In this document: positions 36,598-45,818 of the stretch, piece after piece
Numbering within the stretch: position 1 is the first letter of the stretch
Layout of the letters: every line of letters starts with the position of its first letter
DNA from: Desulfurobacteriaceae bacterium
GTDB taxonomy: Bacteria > Aquificota > Aquificia > Desulfurobacteriales > Desulfurobacteriaceae
NCBI GenBank assembly: GCA_027051905.1
Contig: JALUGO010000030.1
Coordinates: 124,001-188,000 of the forward strand
Reading direction: 5' to 3'
DNA length: 64,000 nucleotides
Translations under genes and position numbers: made by a program
The notes under the pieces: model-generated
What the model was told of the DNA's origin: nothing
The model's database searches: none
The model's input: only the letters and a program-made list of their open reading frames with translations

Positions 36598-37667
36598 AAA
36601 AAATACTGATAGTGACGGGGGAGCTTTCCGGTTTTCTCTATGCTAAGGAGGTTGTGAGGGAGCTCCCGCCAGACTTCAAAATATTCGGCGTCTTTTTAGA
36701 CGAGATTCCCGGAACAGAAAGGATTTACGACTCTAAAAAGCTCATAGCTTTCGGTCTTTTTGAAGTTCTTGGAAAACTTCCGGGGATTTTGAAAGGAAAA
36801 AGAGCAATTACCTCTTTCCTTGACAGGGAGAAACCTGACGCCGTTCTCCTCATAGACTTTCCCGGCTTCAACCTTAAGATAGCGAAAGAGGCAAAGAAAA
36901 GGGGAGTAAAAGTTTTCTACTTTATCCCTCCCAAGCTCTGGGCGTGGGGAAGATGGAGAGCTGAACAGCTCAGAAAGTTCACAGACAGGGTTTTTGTCAT
37001 TTTTCCCTTTGAGGAAAAATTTTACAGGAGTTTGGGAATAAACGCAGAGTTTGTGGGGAATCCGCTTGTTGATATTGTTAAGCCTAAAGTTTCAAGAGAG
37101 GAGTTTTTGAAAGAGTTTGGATTAACCGGCGATTTCTTTGCACTCCTTCCCGGTAGCAGGCCTACGGAAATTAAATACCTTTTAGAACCTCTAAAGGACT
37201 TTGCAGAGAGTTTTGGAGGGAAGTGGCTGATTCCCGTTGCAGAGAGCGTTAAGGAGCTCTTTAGAGATTTCCGTTCTAAAAATATTAGGTTAATTCCGGA
37301 AAACAGGCGATACAGTTTAATGGCCTACGCTAAAGCAGGAGTTGTTGCCTCAGGAACGGCCTCTTTAGAGGCTGCTCTTTCAGGTCTTCCACACATTGTT
37401 GTTTACAAACTGAACCCGCTGACGTTTGCCATTGCAAAAAGGATTGTAAAGCTTTCCCACGTTTCGCTTCCAAACCTCATAGCCGGAGAGGAGGTTGTGC
37501 CGGAGCTCCTTCAAAACAGGGTAAACAGGGAAGAGCTTTGGCACACCTTTGAGCTAATTCTTGAAAACAGGGAGACGATGAGGGAGCTCCTTCAAAGAGA
37601 TGTAAAGTCAAAACTAAAGGGGGGAGCCGTAAAACGGGTTGTTGAGAGGATAACTCAGGAGGTTTGA
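36594..37667 (+). CDS. lpxB: Lipid A disaccharide synthase
   Basis: Condenses UDP-diacylglucosamine with lipid X in lipid A synthesis at the inner membrane; shows the organism makes lipopolysaccharide. The 357-aa GT19 protein has the N-terminal [13 protein letters not shown] (GE-S-GD variant), the conserved [12 protein letters not shown] and the [14 protein letters not shown] stretch, and [10 protein letters not shown]. The motif usually read as GEASGD has Phe-Leu in place of Asp. Start ATG at 36594, 4 nt overlap with the upstream gene. Confidence 0.93.
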   Translation: MKKILIVTGELSGFLYAKEVVRELPPDFKIFGVFLDEIPGTERIYDSKKLIAFGLFEVLGKLPGILKGKRAITSFLDREKPDAVLLIDFPGFNLKIAKEAKKRGVKVFYFIPPKLWAWGRWRAEQLRKFTDRVFVIFPFEEKFYRSLGINAEFVGNPLVDIVKPKVSREEFLKEFGLTGDFFALLPGSRPTEIKYLLEPLKDFAESFGGKWLIPVAESVKELFRDFRSKNIRLIPENRRYSLMAYAKAGVVASGTASLEAALSGLPHIVVYKLNPLTFAIAKRIVKLSHVSLPNLIAGEEVVPELLQNRVNREELWHTFELILENRETMRELLQRDVKSKLKGGAVKRVVERITQEV

Positions 37668-38767
37668 TGGAGCTCTTTGCAGTTTCTCAGCCGGGGCTTG
37701 AGGAGATTACAGCAGAAGAACTGAAAGAGCTTGGAATAGAGGGAAAGGTCGTTCCCGGAGGCGTTGAATTTGAGGGAGATTTAAAAGAGATTTACTTAAC
37801 CAACCTGTGGCTCAGGAGCGCAAACAGGGTTCTGCTGAGGCTCTGCCGGTTTAAGGCGAAGCACTTTGCAGAGCTCGTTCGGAAGGCGGCAAAGTGCAGC
37901 TGGGAGAACTACATAACTGAAAACCTGCCGATAAAGGTTCGGGCAACTTCCAAACACTCAAAGCTCTACCACACAAAGGCCATAGAGGAAAGGGTTTTAA
38001 GGGCAATAAAAGAAAGACTCGGCTTTAAGCCAAAGACGGCAAAGTATGAAGATGAGGGAACAAGCGTAATCGTCCGGTTTGAGAACGACATCTGCACGAT
38101 AAGTGTTAACACTTCGGGAGCTCCTCTTCATAAACGGGGCTACAGAGTCTGCGAGGTTGAGGCACCTCTTCGGGAAAACCTCGCTGCTGCAATGGTTCTG
38201 TTTTCCGGCTGGAGGGGAGAAGTTCCGCTGATTGACCCTTTCTGCGGCTCCGGAACCATTCCCATAGAGGCTTCTTTTGTTGCTGCAAACGTTCCGCCGG
38301 GGAGGAACAGGAAGTTCGCCTTTATGGAGTGGAAGAACTTTGATGAAAACTTGTGGAGGGAGCTCCTTAAAGAGGCAGACCAAAGGAGAAAAGAGGTAAA
38401 CGCTCCAATCTTAGGATTTGACATAGACCCCCAGGCCATTGAATGCTCTATTAAAAATTCTGAAAAAGCTGGAGTTTCAGGTTTTGTTCAGTTTAAAAAT
38501 CTCTCTTTTCCTGAAATCTACTACGAAAAGGCCGTAATCGTTACAAATCCACCTTACGGCGTAAGGCTTCCAGAAAGGCAGATAGAAGCTCTTTACTCAA
38601 GGCTTGGGGATTGGGCAACCCGCCACTTTAAAGAGGTTGAGCTTTACTTCCTCTCTCCAAATAGAAAACTTGCAGGAAGAGTTGGGGAGAAGGCGGAACT
38701 CCTCACCTACTTCTCAAACGGTGGAATTACTGTAGGGCTCTACAGGGTAGCCTATATTTCCAGGTGA
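37667..38767 (+). CDS. THUMP-domain class I RNA methyltransferase (RlmL-like)
   Basis: The product (366 aa) has an N-terminal ferredoxin-like/THUMP RNA-binding part (about residues 1-155) and a SAM domain with motif LIDPFCGSGTIPIEA and the catalytic NPPYGVRL, which marks N2-guanine methyltransferases. Closest known layout is the RlmL N-terminal half (23S rRNA m2G). ATG at 37667 has GGAGG four bases upstream; the TTG one codon earlier is too close. Confidence 0.88.
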   Translation: MELFAVSQPGLEEITAEELKELGIEGKVVPGGVEFEGDLKEIYLTNLWLRSANRVLLRLCRFKAKHFAELVRKAAKCSWENYITENLPIKVRATSKHSKLYHTKAIEERVLRAIKERLGFKPKTAKYEDEGTSVIVRFENDICTISVNTSGAPLHKRGYRVCEVEAPLRENLAAAMVLFSGWRGEVPLIDPFCGSGTIPIEASFVAANVPPGRNRKFAFMEWKNFDENLWRELLKEADQRRKEVNAPILGFDIDPQAIECSIKNSEKAGVSGFVQFKNLSFPEIYYEKAVIVTNPPYGVRLPERQIEALYSRLGDWATRHFKEVELYFLSPNRKLAGRVGEKAELLTYFSNGGITVGLYRVAYISR

Positions 38768-38788
38768 AAATTATCAGGGGGTAGCAGA

Positions 38789-39899
38789 ATGATAGAGAAA
38801 GTTCAGGAGCTTTCTGAAGAGGTAAAACGTTTAAAGGAGAAGTATCAAGAGATAAGGGGGTATTTTTGACATAGAGGGGATGAAGAGAGAGCTCTCTGAA
38901 ATTGAAAAGGAGATGTCATCTCCAGACTTCTGGAACGACACACAGAAAGCCCAGAAGCTATCTCAGGAGAGAAACAGGATAGAGGCTCAGCTAAACGCCT
39001 TTTCATCTGTTGAACAGAAATTAGAGGACTCAGAGGTTCTCATAGAGATGGCAGAGGAAGAGGGAGACGAGGAGCTCCTCAAAGAGGCGGAAAGCAACCT
39101 TAAAGAGGTAGAAAAGGAGCTCAACGAGCTTGAAGTCAAAAAAGTTTTATCAGGGGAATATGACAAAAACAACGCAATAGTTACGATACACGCAGGTGCA
39201 GGAGGAACAGAGTCCTGCGACTGGGCAGAAATGCTCATGAGAATGTATCTTAGGTGGGCAGAGAGAAAGGGCTTTGAAGTTGAAATACTTGACCTTCAGG
39301 AGAACGAAGAGGCCGGAATAAAGAGCGCAACCCTTTTAATAAAGGGACCTTACGCCTACGGCCTCTTAAAGTCTGAACACGGAACTCACAGGCTTGTGAG
39401 GATTTCACCCTTTGACGCCAATGCCCGCCGCCACACCTCTTTTAGCGGAGTGATAGTTGTTCCGGAGATTGATGACGAAGTAGAAATTGAAATTAGAGAT
39501 GAAGACATTAGAGTAGATACCTACAGAGCTTCCGGTGCCGGCGGTCAGCACGTAAACAAAACAGATTCAGCCGTTCGTATCACACACCTTCCAACAGGAA
39601 TTGTTGTTACCTGCCAGAGCGAGAGGTCTCAGATACAGAACCGCCAGAGGGCTATGAAGATTCTAAAGGCAAGGCTCTACGAACTTGAAATGAGAAAGAG
39701 GGAGGAGAAGATAGCTGAGGCAAAGGGAGAACACAAAAGCATAGCCTGGGGAAACCAAATACGCTCCTACGTTTTCCAACCCTACCAGATGGTAAAAGAC
39801 CACAGAACAGGAGTTGAAACGTCAAACGTAAACGCCGTAATGGACGGAGAGATAGACCAGTTCATAGAAGCCTACCTCAAACAGAAGGCCCGGCAGTAG
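38789..39899 (+). CDS. prfB: Peptide chain release factor 2, programmed +1 frameshift
   Basis: RF2 releases peptides at UGA and UAA. The gene is read as 38789-38866 joined to 38868-39899. The 26-codon first part ends at an in-frame TGA (38867-38869). After a +1 shift it reads on as ...[12 protein letters not shown] and contains the RF2 core with the [17 protein letters not shown] motif (about two thirds along) and the SPF tripeptide ISPFDAN (anticodon-like, RF2 type). Product about 370 aa. Confidence 0.96.
38855..38870 (+). other. prfB programmed frameshift site
   Basis: AGGGGG (internal Shine-Dalgarno) three bases before TTT-TGA-C. The TTT slips to the +1 frame when UGA is decoded slowly because RF2 is scarce; this is the standard autoregulatory site of bacterial prfB, with TTT where E. 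coli has CTT. Confidence 0.95.
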
Positions 39900-39905
39900 C
39901 CGGGC
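39888..39905. terminator. Terminator hairpin after prfB
   Basis: A 7-bp GC-rich stem GCCCGGC/GCCGGGC with a 4-nt loop overlaps the prfB stop codon, followed by AACTACCTTTTGTTT. It may also end the opposing small gene at 39919. Confidence 0.65.
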
Positions 39906-39918
39906 AACTACCTTTTGT

Positions 39919-40065
39919 TTACCTGGAGAAAATAGCAAGGACATAGACAACAAAGGCGGCAAAAAAGAGAAGAACAATCAACCACCAGGTTGCTTTGAAT
40001 ACAAACTGCTTCCAGCTTCCTTTATTATTCCTTTCCCTGTAGTAGTCTCTATCGTAAATTCCCAT
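39919..40065 (-). CDS. 48-aa single-span membrane protein downstream of cysS
   Basis: A short gene read leftward immediately after cysS: the cysS stop and its ATG share one base (TAATG). The predicted 48 residues start with the charged, aromatic stretch MGIYDRDYYRERN and end with one membrane span (about residues 28-45). The same kind of N-terminus is seen on other small or rhomboid-like membrane proteins in bacteria; function unknown. The tight coupling argues it is real. Confidence 0.65.
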   Translation of the reverse strand: MGIYDRDYYRERNNKGSWKQFVFKATWWLIVLLFFAAFVVYVLAIFSR

Positions 40066-41483
40066 TACAGCCTCTTATAGATGGTTCCTGTTGGTAGGTC
40101 TTCAAGGGCAATTCCAAGCTCTTTTAGCCTGTTCCTTATCAGGTCAGCAAGCTGGAATTCCTTTTTCTTCCGGAGCTCCCTCCTCACCTCAATAAGGAGC
40201 TCTATCAGTTTTTCCTCAAGGGAACTCTCCCTCTCCTTCTCTAACCTGAAACCGAGGGTTTTAAGTGCGTTCTCAACAAACTCAACAGCCTCTTTGAAGG
40301 AGAGTTTCTCGGTCTTCGTTATTTTCCCCTCTCTAAGAGCCCTATCCTTTAAAAGGTTCGCCTTCTTCACAACTTCAAAGAGAACTCCCAAAGCTCTGGC
40401 CGTATTAAAATCGTCGTCCATCGCAGACTCAAAGAGCTCTCTAAACCCGGAGACGGAGATAGGTTCCCCCTCTCCTTCCACAACCTCAAGGGACTCAACA
40501 GCAGTAAGCGAATCAATAAAGTTGATAAGTCTTTTCAGAGCCCTCTCAGAATCCTCCAATCTCTCAAAAGAGAAATCGATGGGGCTCCTGTAATGGGTTG
40601 AAAGGAGAAATAGCCTTAAAACATCAGGAGGGAACCGTTCAAGAATCTCCTTAATCGTGAAGAAGTTTCCTAAAGATTTGCTCATCTTCTCTTTGTTAAC
40701 CATCACAAAGCCGTTGTGAACCCAGTAGCGGGCAAAGGTTTTCCCCGTATAGCTTTCAGACTGGGCAATCTCGTTCTCGTGGTGGGGGAAGATGAGGTCT
40801 AACCCTCCTCCGTGGATGTCCATTGTCTCGCCTAAATACTTCATAGACATAACTGAACATTCAATGTGCCAGCCCGGTCTTCCAACTCCCCACGGAGACT
40901 CCCATCCGGGCTCTCCCTCCTTGCTCTTCTTCCAGAGGGCAAAGTCAAGGGGGTCTTTCTTGTTCTCACCCGGTTCTATTCGGGCGCCGGCACGGAGCTC
41001 CTCAATATTCCTCTTTGAGAGCTTTCCATACTCCGGAAACTTCTTAACAGAGAAGTAAACATCTCCGCCGGCCTCGTATGCGTATCCTTTTTCAATAAGG
41101 CCGTCTATCATCTCAATGATTTCTCTGATGTGTTCTGTAACTTTGGGTTTGAAGGTCGGCTCTTTAACGTTTAAGGCGTTCATGTCCTCTTCGTAAGAAG
41201 CTATGTATTTCTCAGCCACCTTCTTCCAGCTTATTCCCTCCTCTTTAGCTCTCTTTATTATCTTATCGTCAATATCTGTGTAGTTCCTAACGTAGATAAC
41301 CCTATAACCCCTGTATTCAAACCATCTCCTTATAACGTCAAAGACAACAGCGCTTCTTGCATGGCCTATGTGGGCGTGGTCGTAAACGGTGGGACCGCAC
41401 ACATACATCTTGACGGTTTTTCCTTCCAGAGGAACAAAGGCCTTCTTTTTGTTCTCCATTGTGTCGAACACTTTAATACCCAT
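40065..41483 (-). CDS. cysS: Cysteinyl-tRNA synthetase
   Basis: Charges tRNA-Cys. The 472-aa class I synthetase has the HIGH motif within CGPTVYDHAHIGHARS, the zinc ligands (early CGPT Cys, then Cys in HIECSVMS and the HHENEIAQ His), and KMSKSLGN. Length is standard. It is transcribed leftward from an AT-rich promoter region shared in part with the GT2 gene downstream end. Confidence 0.97.
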   Translation of the reverse strand: MGIKVFDTMENKKKAFVPLEGKTVKMYVCGPTVYDHAHIGHARSAVVFDVIRRWFEYRGYRVIYVRNYTDIDDKIIKRAKEEGISWKKVAEKYIASYEEDMNALNVKEPTFKPKVTEHIREIIEMIDGLIEKGYAYEAGGDVYFSVKKFPEYGKLSKRNIEELRAGARIEPGENKKDPLDFALWKKSKEGEPGWESPWGVGRPGWHIECSVMSMKYLGETMDIHGGGLDLIFPHHENEIAQSESYTGKTFARYWVHNGFVMVNKEKMSKSLGNFFTIKEILERFPPDVLRLFLLSTHYRSPIDFSFERLEDSERALKRLINFIDSLTAVESLEVVEGEGEPISVSGFRELFESAMDDDFNTARALGVLFEVVKKANLLKDRALREGKITKTEKLSFKEAVEFVENALKTLGFRLEKERESSLEEKLIELLIEVRRELRKKKEFQLADLIRNRLKELGIALEDLPTGTIYKRL

Positions 41484-41526
41484 AGTTAGCTCCCTTTGGA
41501 AATTTGCAGTTCACTATTCTACAAGT

Positions 41527-42498
41527 TTAAACTTTCCTGCTGTATCTTCTCAGATACAGTTTTTTGAATAACTTTACCTGCTTTTTGCTTCCTGCCAGTC
41601 TTTCAAGTCTTCTTATCAGCTCGGCAGTGACTTCTGGAATGTTTTCATATCTGATTAAACAGCCTTTGATAACGTTTACGAGGAAGTCTTCTTTTATTAA
41701 ATGTGGAAGTTCGGAGTTAATAGAGTTCCACAGTTTCATCAGAGCTTTATCTGCATCTTTACTTAAACGTTCGAAGTTTTTTGTTGTCTGATCGGAGTGC
41801 AGCCTGTAGAGGTAAATGGGAAAGGGAGATTTTGAAATTTTCACACCCGATAGGATAAGCCTATTCCAGAGATCAAAGTCTTCGGCTTGGGAAAGGTCTG
41901 TATCAAAACCTCCTACTTCTTCAAACTTCCTTTTTGATAGGAGGATGCTTCCAATAGGAAATGCGTTTCCCTGGAACTGGATGAGCAGCTTTTCTGGCAG
42001 GCTTTTGTTGCTTACATCGATCATCTTCCTTATTTCTATGTGTTTGTGGTTTTTAAATATTCCAAAATCTCCATAAACCATTTCACTACCGGCTTTTAAT
42101 GCTGTGGCAACCTGGAGTTCTACGGCGTAGGGAAGCAGAATGTCGTCTGCATCAAGGAACATTAAAAATTCTCCTCTGGCTTCTTTAACGCCTCTATTTC
42201 TGGCAGCTCCGGCACCTTTTTTCTTTTCCTTGCATAGACGAACGTTCTTGTAGATAGAAGACAGCTTCTGAGCTATTTCAGCAGTTTTGTCTGCCGAATC
42301 GTTGTCAACTATTATTATTTCAACATTTTTATAAGTCTGATTTACAGCGCTTAGGGTGGAGTTAACTAGGTATTTTTCTGCGTTAAATGCGGGAATAATT
42401 ATGGAAACCAGAGGTTTTTGGGCTTGAGGTAGTAAGAAACTATAAGTTTCCCCTATTCTTTTTAGATTCTTAATGTTGGTTGTATGCTGATTTGCCAC
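41527..42498 (-). CDS. Family 2 glycosyltransferase
   Basis: The 323-aa protein has a GT-A fold: N-terminal SIIIPAFNAEKYL, the nucleotide-binding IIVDNDSADKT, the DxD motif in MFLDADDILLP and the catalytic-region QAEDFDLWNRLI. The extra N-terminal 25 residues precede the domain. GTG at 42498 with AAAGGAGG upstream. A lone envelope-sugar transferase; sugar unknown. Base composition is more AT-rich than its neighbours, so it may be an acquired gene. Confidence 0.85.
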   Translation of the reverse strand: MANQHTTNIKNLKRIGETYSFLLPQAQKPLVSIIIPAFNAEKYLVNSTLSAVNQTYKNVEIIIVDNDSADKTAEIAQKLSSIYKNVRLCKEKKKGAGAARNRGVKEARGEFLMFLDADDILLPYAVELQVATALKAGSEMVYGDFGIFKNHKHIEIRKMIDVSNKSLPEKLLIQFQGNAFPIGSILLSKRKFEEVGGFDTDLSQAEDFDLWNRLILSGVKISKSPFPIYLYRLHSDQTTKNFERLSKDADKALMKLWNSINSELPHLIKEDFLVNVIKGCLIRYENIPEVTAELIRRLERLAGSKKQVKLFKKLYLRRYSRKV

Positions 42499-42553
42499 AC
42501 TTCCTCCTTTGGTTTGCTTTTCTATCTGCTTGACAGATATTTAAAAGTCTGAT

Positions 42554-42575
42554 TTACCAGTTTCTCTACTGGTAA
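42554..42575. promoter_or_regulatory. Inverted repeat between GT2 and mazG
   Basis: TTACCAGT and ACTGGTAA, a perfect 8-bp inverted repeat with 6-nt spacer, in the 115-nt divergent promoter region. It may be an operator; an AT-rich -10-like stretch follows on the mazG side. Confidence 0.35.
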
Positions 42576-42613
42576 TAGTATATTTTTGTGCAAAATAGAG
42601 AAAGAGGTGTTTG

Positions 42614-43393
42614 ATGTCGGAGAGATATTCATTTAGAGATCTGATAGATGTGATGGAAAAGCTCCGCTCACCTGAAGGTTGCCCGTGGGATAGAAAACAG
42701 ACTCATGAAAGTTTGCTTCCCTACCTCCTGGAAGAGACCTACGAGGTTATAGATGCGGTGAAAAAGGGAAAAGATGAAGATCTCAGGGAGGAGCTTGGAG
42801 ATCTGTTGCTTCAGATTGTTTTTCACTCTCAGATAGCAAAGGAGAGAGGAGTTTTTGACATTGAGGATGTAGTTGATTCAATAGTTAGAAAGCTGATTAA
42901 CAGGCATCCTCACGTTTTCGGAGACAGGGAGGATATAAAAACGGCTGAAGACGTAAACAGAGAGTGGGAGAAGTTAAAGGAAAAAGAGGGAAAAAAGAAG
43001 GAGTCGCTCCTTGATGGAATTCCCGAATCGATGCCGGCTTTGGAGAGGGCTTACAAGCTCCAGAAGAAGGCGGCAAAGGTCGGTTTTGACTGGGAGGGAT
43101 TTGAAGGTATAAAGGAGAAGCTGATTGAGGAGCTCTCTGAAATAGAGGAGGAGCTAAAGCGGGGGGATAGAGAGAAATTGGAGGAGGAAGTTGGAGATTT
43201 TCTTTTTATGGCGGTTAACCTTGCCCGTTTCTTAGGCGTCCATCCGGAAATTGCTTTAAGGCGTGCAAACGAAAAGTTTGAAAAGAGGTTCCGCTACATG
43301 GAGAAAAGAGCAAAAGATAAGGGTAAAGAGCTTAAGGAGATGTCTTTAGACGAGATGGAAACCTTGTGGCAGGAGGCAAAGGGGAAAGAGTAG
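42614..43393 (+). CDS. mazG: Nucleoside triphosphate pyrophosphohydrolase MazG
   Basis: Cleans non-canonical NTPs. The product (259 aa) holds two MazG domains: the first with LRSPEGCPWDRKQTHESL and the metal motif EELGDLLLQIVFHS, the second with ELSEIEEELKRG and EEVGDFLFMAVNLARFLG. ATG at 42614 (AGAGGTG upstream) is preferred to the TTG one codon before. Start of an apparent operon running through uspA, mtnA, gspKLMN and ruvAB. Confidence 0.93.
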   Translation: MSERYSFRDLIDVMEKLRSPEGCPWDRKQTHESLLPYLLEETYEVIDAVKKGKDEDLREELGDLLLQIVFHSQIAKERGVFDIEDVVDSIVRKLINRHPHVFGDREDIKTAEDVNREWEKLKEKEGKKKESLLDGIPESMPALERAYKLQKKAAKVGFDWEGFEGIKEKLIEELSEIEEELKRGDREKLEEEVGDFLFMAVNLARFLGVHPEIALRRANEKFEKRFRYMEKRAKDKGKELKEMSLDEMETLWQEAKGKE

Positions 43394-43427
43394 TGATAAG
43401 ATTTCTTAAAACTCTCTGGAGGATGCA

Positions 43428-43910
43428 ATGCCCCTCTTTAGAAAGGTTCTATACCCAACAGATTTCTCAGAGCTTGCAGAGATAGCAAAGGATTACGTTA
43501 AGAAACTCAAAGAGGCTGGAGCTGAAGAGGTTGTTGTTCTTCACGTTATCCATCCGCTGGAGTTTTCACTTCCACAGTTCGAAGATCCTTTTGCCTTAGA
43601 CGTTGCAACCATCTACGCCCACATTCCAGAGATTGAAAAGGCCATTTTGGAAAACCACGAAAAGATGCTGAAGGAAATAGAAGCGGAGCTCCGCTCCCAC
43701 GGATTCAGAGTGAAAAGGGTAATGACTGTTGGAGATCCGAAAGATGAAATAGTAAGGGTCGCCGAAGAGGAGAAGGTTAACGTTATAGTAATAGGCTATC
43801 ACGGTAAAGGGCTGATAGAAAGAATCCTCGAAATGGGCAGCACAGCAAAGGCAGTTATAAAGAACTCTAAATGCCCGGTTCTGGTAGTTAAAAAGCGCGA
43901 GGAGGGCTGA
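43428..43910 (+). CDS. Universal stress protein (UspA family)
   Basis: The 160-aa protein has the Usp ATP-binding fold: VLYPTDFSELA at the N-terminus and the C-terminal G-x2-G-x9-GST motif in IGYHGKGLIERILEMGST, so it likely binds ATP. Stress-related function is known for the family in general only. Overlaps mtnA by 1 nt. Confidence 0.9.
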   Translation: MPLFRKVLYPTDFSELAEIAKDYVKKLKEAGAEEVVVLHVIHPLEFSLPQFEDPFALDVATIYAHIPEIEKAILENHEKMLKEIEAELRSHGFRVKRVMTVGDPKDEIVRVAEEEKVNVIVIGYHGKGLIERILEMGSTAKAVIKNSKCPVLVVKKREEG

Positions 43911-44971
43911 TGAGAAAGATAAAAGACATACGGCCTTTGAAGTGGACAGGAGAAAGCCTTCTACTCCTCGACCAAAGGAAACTTCCCCTGAAAGAGGAGT
44001 GGGTTGAGTGTAAGACTTACGAGTGCGTCGCAAGGGCAATAGAGGAGATGGTTGTGAGGGGAGCTCCCGCCATCGGCGTCGTTGCCGCATACGGCGTTGT
44101 TTTAGGAGCAAAGGAGCTGAGGGAAAAGGTAAAGAGCTACGTTGACTTTAAGGCAAAACTTGAGTTGATAATAAACAGGCTTGCAGCAACAAGACCCACT
44201 GCCGTTAACCTCTTCTGGGCGTTGAAGAGAATGAAAAAAATAGTAGAAGCAGGGGAAAAAGTTGAGGACATAATTGTTGCCCTTGAAACAGAAGCCTTAA
44301 ACATAGAGAGACAGGACGTTGAGACAAACAGGAAGATAGGGTTTTACGGCGCGGAGCTCCTCTCCTCCCGGGAGGTTATCCTGACCCACTGCAACACCGG
44401 AGCCCTTGCAACCGCAGGTTATGGAACAGCTCTGGGAGTTGTTCGGGCAGCCGTTGAGATGGGCAAAGAAGTAACGGTTTACGTTGATGAAACCCGCCCT
44501 TACCTTCAGGGAGCAAGGCTTACGGCGTGGGAGCTTCAGCAGGAGGGAATTCCCTACTACCTGATAACCGACAACATGGCCGGCTGGTTCATGTCTTTAG
44601 GGGAGATAACCTGCATAATCGTTGGGGCAGACAGAATTGCAAGGAACGGAGATACCGCAAACAAAATTGGAACCTACACTCTGTCTGTTCTGGCAAAGGA
44701 GCACGGAATTCCCTTTTATGTAGCTGCTCCAACCTCAACCTTTGACCTTTCCATTTCAAGCGGTGTTGAAATTCCCATAGAGGAGAGGAATCCCGAAGAG
44801 GTTCTCTACTGTCACTGCAAGAGCTGTCGTATAGCTCCCCACGGGGCAAAAGTGAAAAACCCTGCCTTTGATGTGACTCCCCACGAGAACATTACGGGAA
44901 TAATCACCGAAAAAGGAGTAATAACAGCTCCAAACGAGGCAAACGTCGTTGAGTTCTTCTCAGAGGCGTAG
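43910..44971 (+). CDS. mtnA: S-methyl-5-thioribose-1-phosphate isomerase
   Basis: Isomerises 5-methylthioribose-1-phosphate in methionine salvage. The 353-aa eIF2B-like protein shows RGAPAIGVVAAYGV, the catalytic Cys in THCNTGALATAGYGT and the Asp in IVGADRIARNGDTANKIGT. No other salvage gene is adjacent. Ends overlapping gspK by 23 nt. Confidence 0.95.
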   Translation: MRKIKDIRPLKWTGESLLLLDQRKLPLKEEWVECKTYECVARAIEEMVVRGAPAIGVVAAYGVVLGAKELREKVKSYVDFKAKLELIINRLAATRPTAVNLFWALKRMKKIVEAGEKVEDIIVALETEALNIERQDVETNRKIGFYGAELLSSREVILTHCNTGALATAGYGTALGVVRAAVEMGKEVTVYVDETRPYLQGARLTAWELQQEGIPYYLITDNMAGWFMSLGEITCIIVGADRIARNGDTANKIGTYTLSVLAKEHGIPFYVAAPTSTFDLSISSGVEIPIEERNPEEVLYCHCKSCRIAPHGAKVKNPAFDVTPHENITGIITEKGVITAPNEANVVEFFSEA

Positions 44972-45818
44972 AGGTGTTGTTCTTTTTCTGGTTCTAAGTA
45001 TAGTAGCCGCTGTTGCGGCTTTTCTTTTTTCAGTTTTCTACCTTTCAAATTCGGCATACAGAAAGACTGAAGGGTTAAAGGATTATACGGTGGCCTATCA
45101 CGCTGCTGTTTCCGCAGTTAAGATTGCTCTTAGGTTTTTGAGACAGGATAGTGACGATTTTGATGGAGAAGGGGATGATTGGGCAAAGCCAATTTTCTAC
45201 AACTACCGCGGAATTTTTATCTCCATCAGGATATCTGACGAGTGTGGAAAGTTAAACGTCAATAAACTTGAAGATTCCCGTTATTACACGGTAGGGAAAA
45301 GATTGTTTGAAGAGCTGGGAATGGGGGAGCTTGTAGACGCTATCAAAGACTGGATAGACAGAGATAGTGAACCTTCACCCTTTGGAGCTGAAAAGGACTA
45401 CTACGAATCCCTGGGATACAGTCCGTCTAACGTATTAATGAAGAGCATAGGGGAACTCCTTTACGTAAAAGGTGTGGATGATAAAACGTTTAGAAAGCTT
45501 TCTTCTTACGTTACAGTTTATGGTAACGGCAGAATAAACGTTAACTCAGCTCCTAAGAAAGTTTTACTTGCCCTTTCAGACAGAATGAGCGAAGAAGGAG
45601 CCAATAGTATAATTGAGGCACGCCCTATAAAGAAGCTCGAAAACCTTAAAGAGCTTCCAGGAATAGATAAAGAGCTTTACTACGAAATACTGCCGTTACT
45701 TACCACTAAGTGTAATTACTTCAGGATGGATGTTACTGCTTCTTACGGCAGTTCAACGGTTAACATAGTTGCTTATACCACAAGGAAGACCATACTGGAG
45801 TGGAAGGTTGTTGAATGA
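44949..45818 (+). CDS. gspK: GspK-like type II secretion minor pseudopilin
   Basis: The 289-aa protein has the basic N-terminus and hydrophobic helix of a pseudopilin (RRRGVVLFLVLSIVAAVAAFLF, no clear Glu+5 as in GspK generally), then the GspK-type alpha domain with DECGKLNVNKL, DWIDRDSEPSPFGAEKDYY and NVNSAPKKVLLAL. TTG start inside the end of mtnA. First of four T2SS inner-platform genes. Confidence 0.82.
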   Translation: MSSSQRRRGVVLFLVLSIVAAVAAFLFSVFYLSNSAYRKTEGLKDYTVAYHAAVSAVKIALRFLRQDSDDFDGEGDDWAKPIFYNYRGIFISIRISDECGKLNVNKLEDSRYYTVGKRLFEELGMGELVDAIKDWIDRDSEPSPFGAEKDYYESLGYSPSNVLMKSIGELLYVKGVDDKTFRKLSSYVTVYGNGRINVNSAPKKVLLALSDRMSEEGANSIIEARPIKKLENLKELPGIDKELYYEILPLLTTKCNYFRMDVTASYGSSTVNIVAYTTRKTILEWKVVE

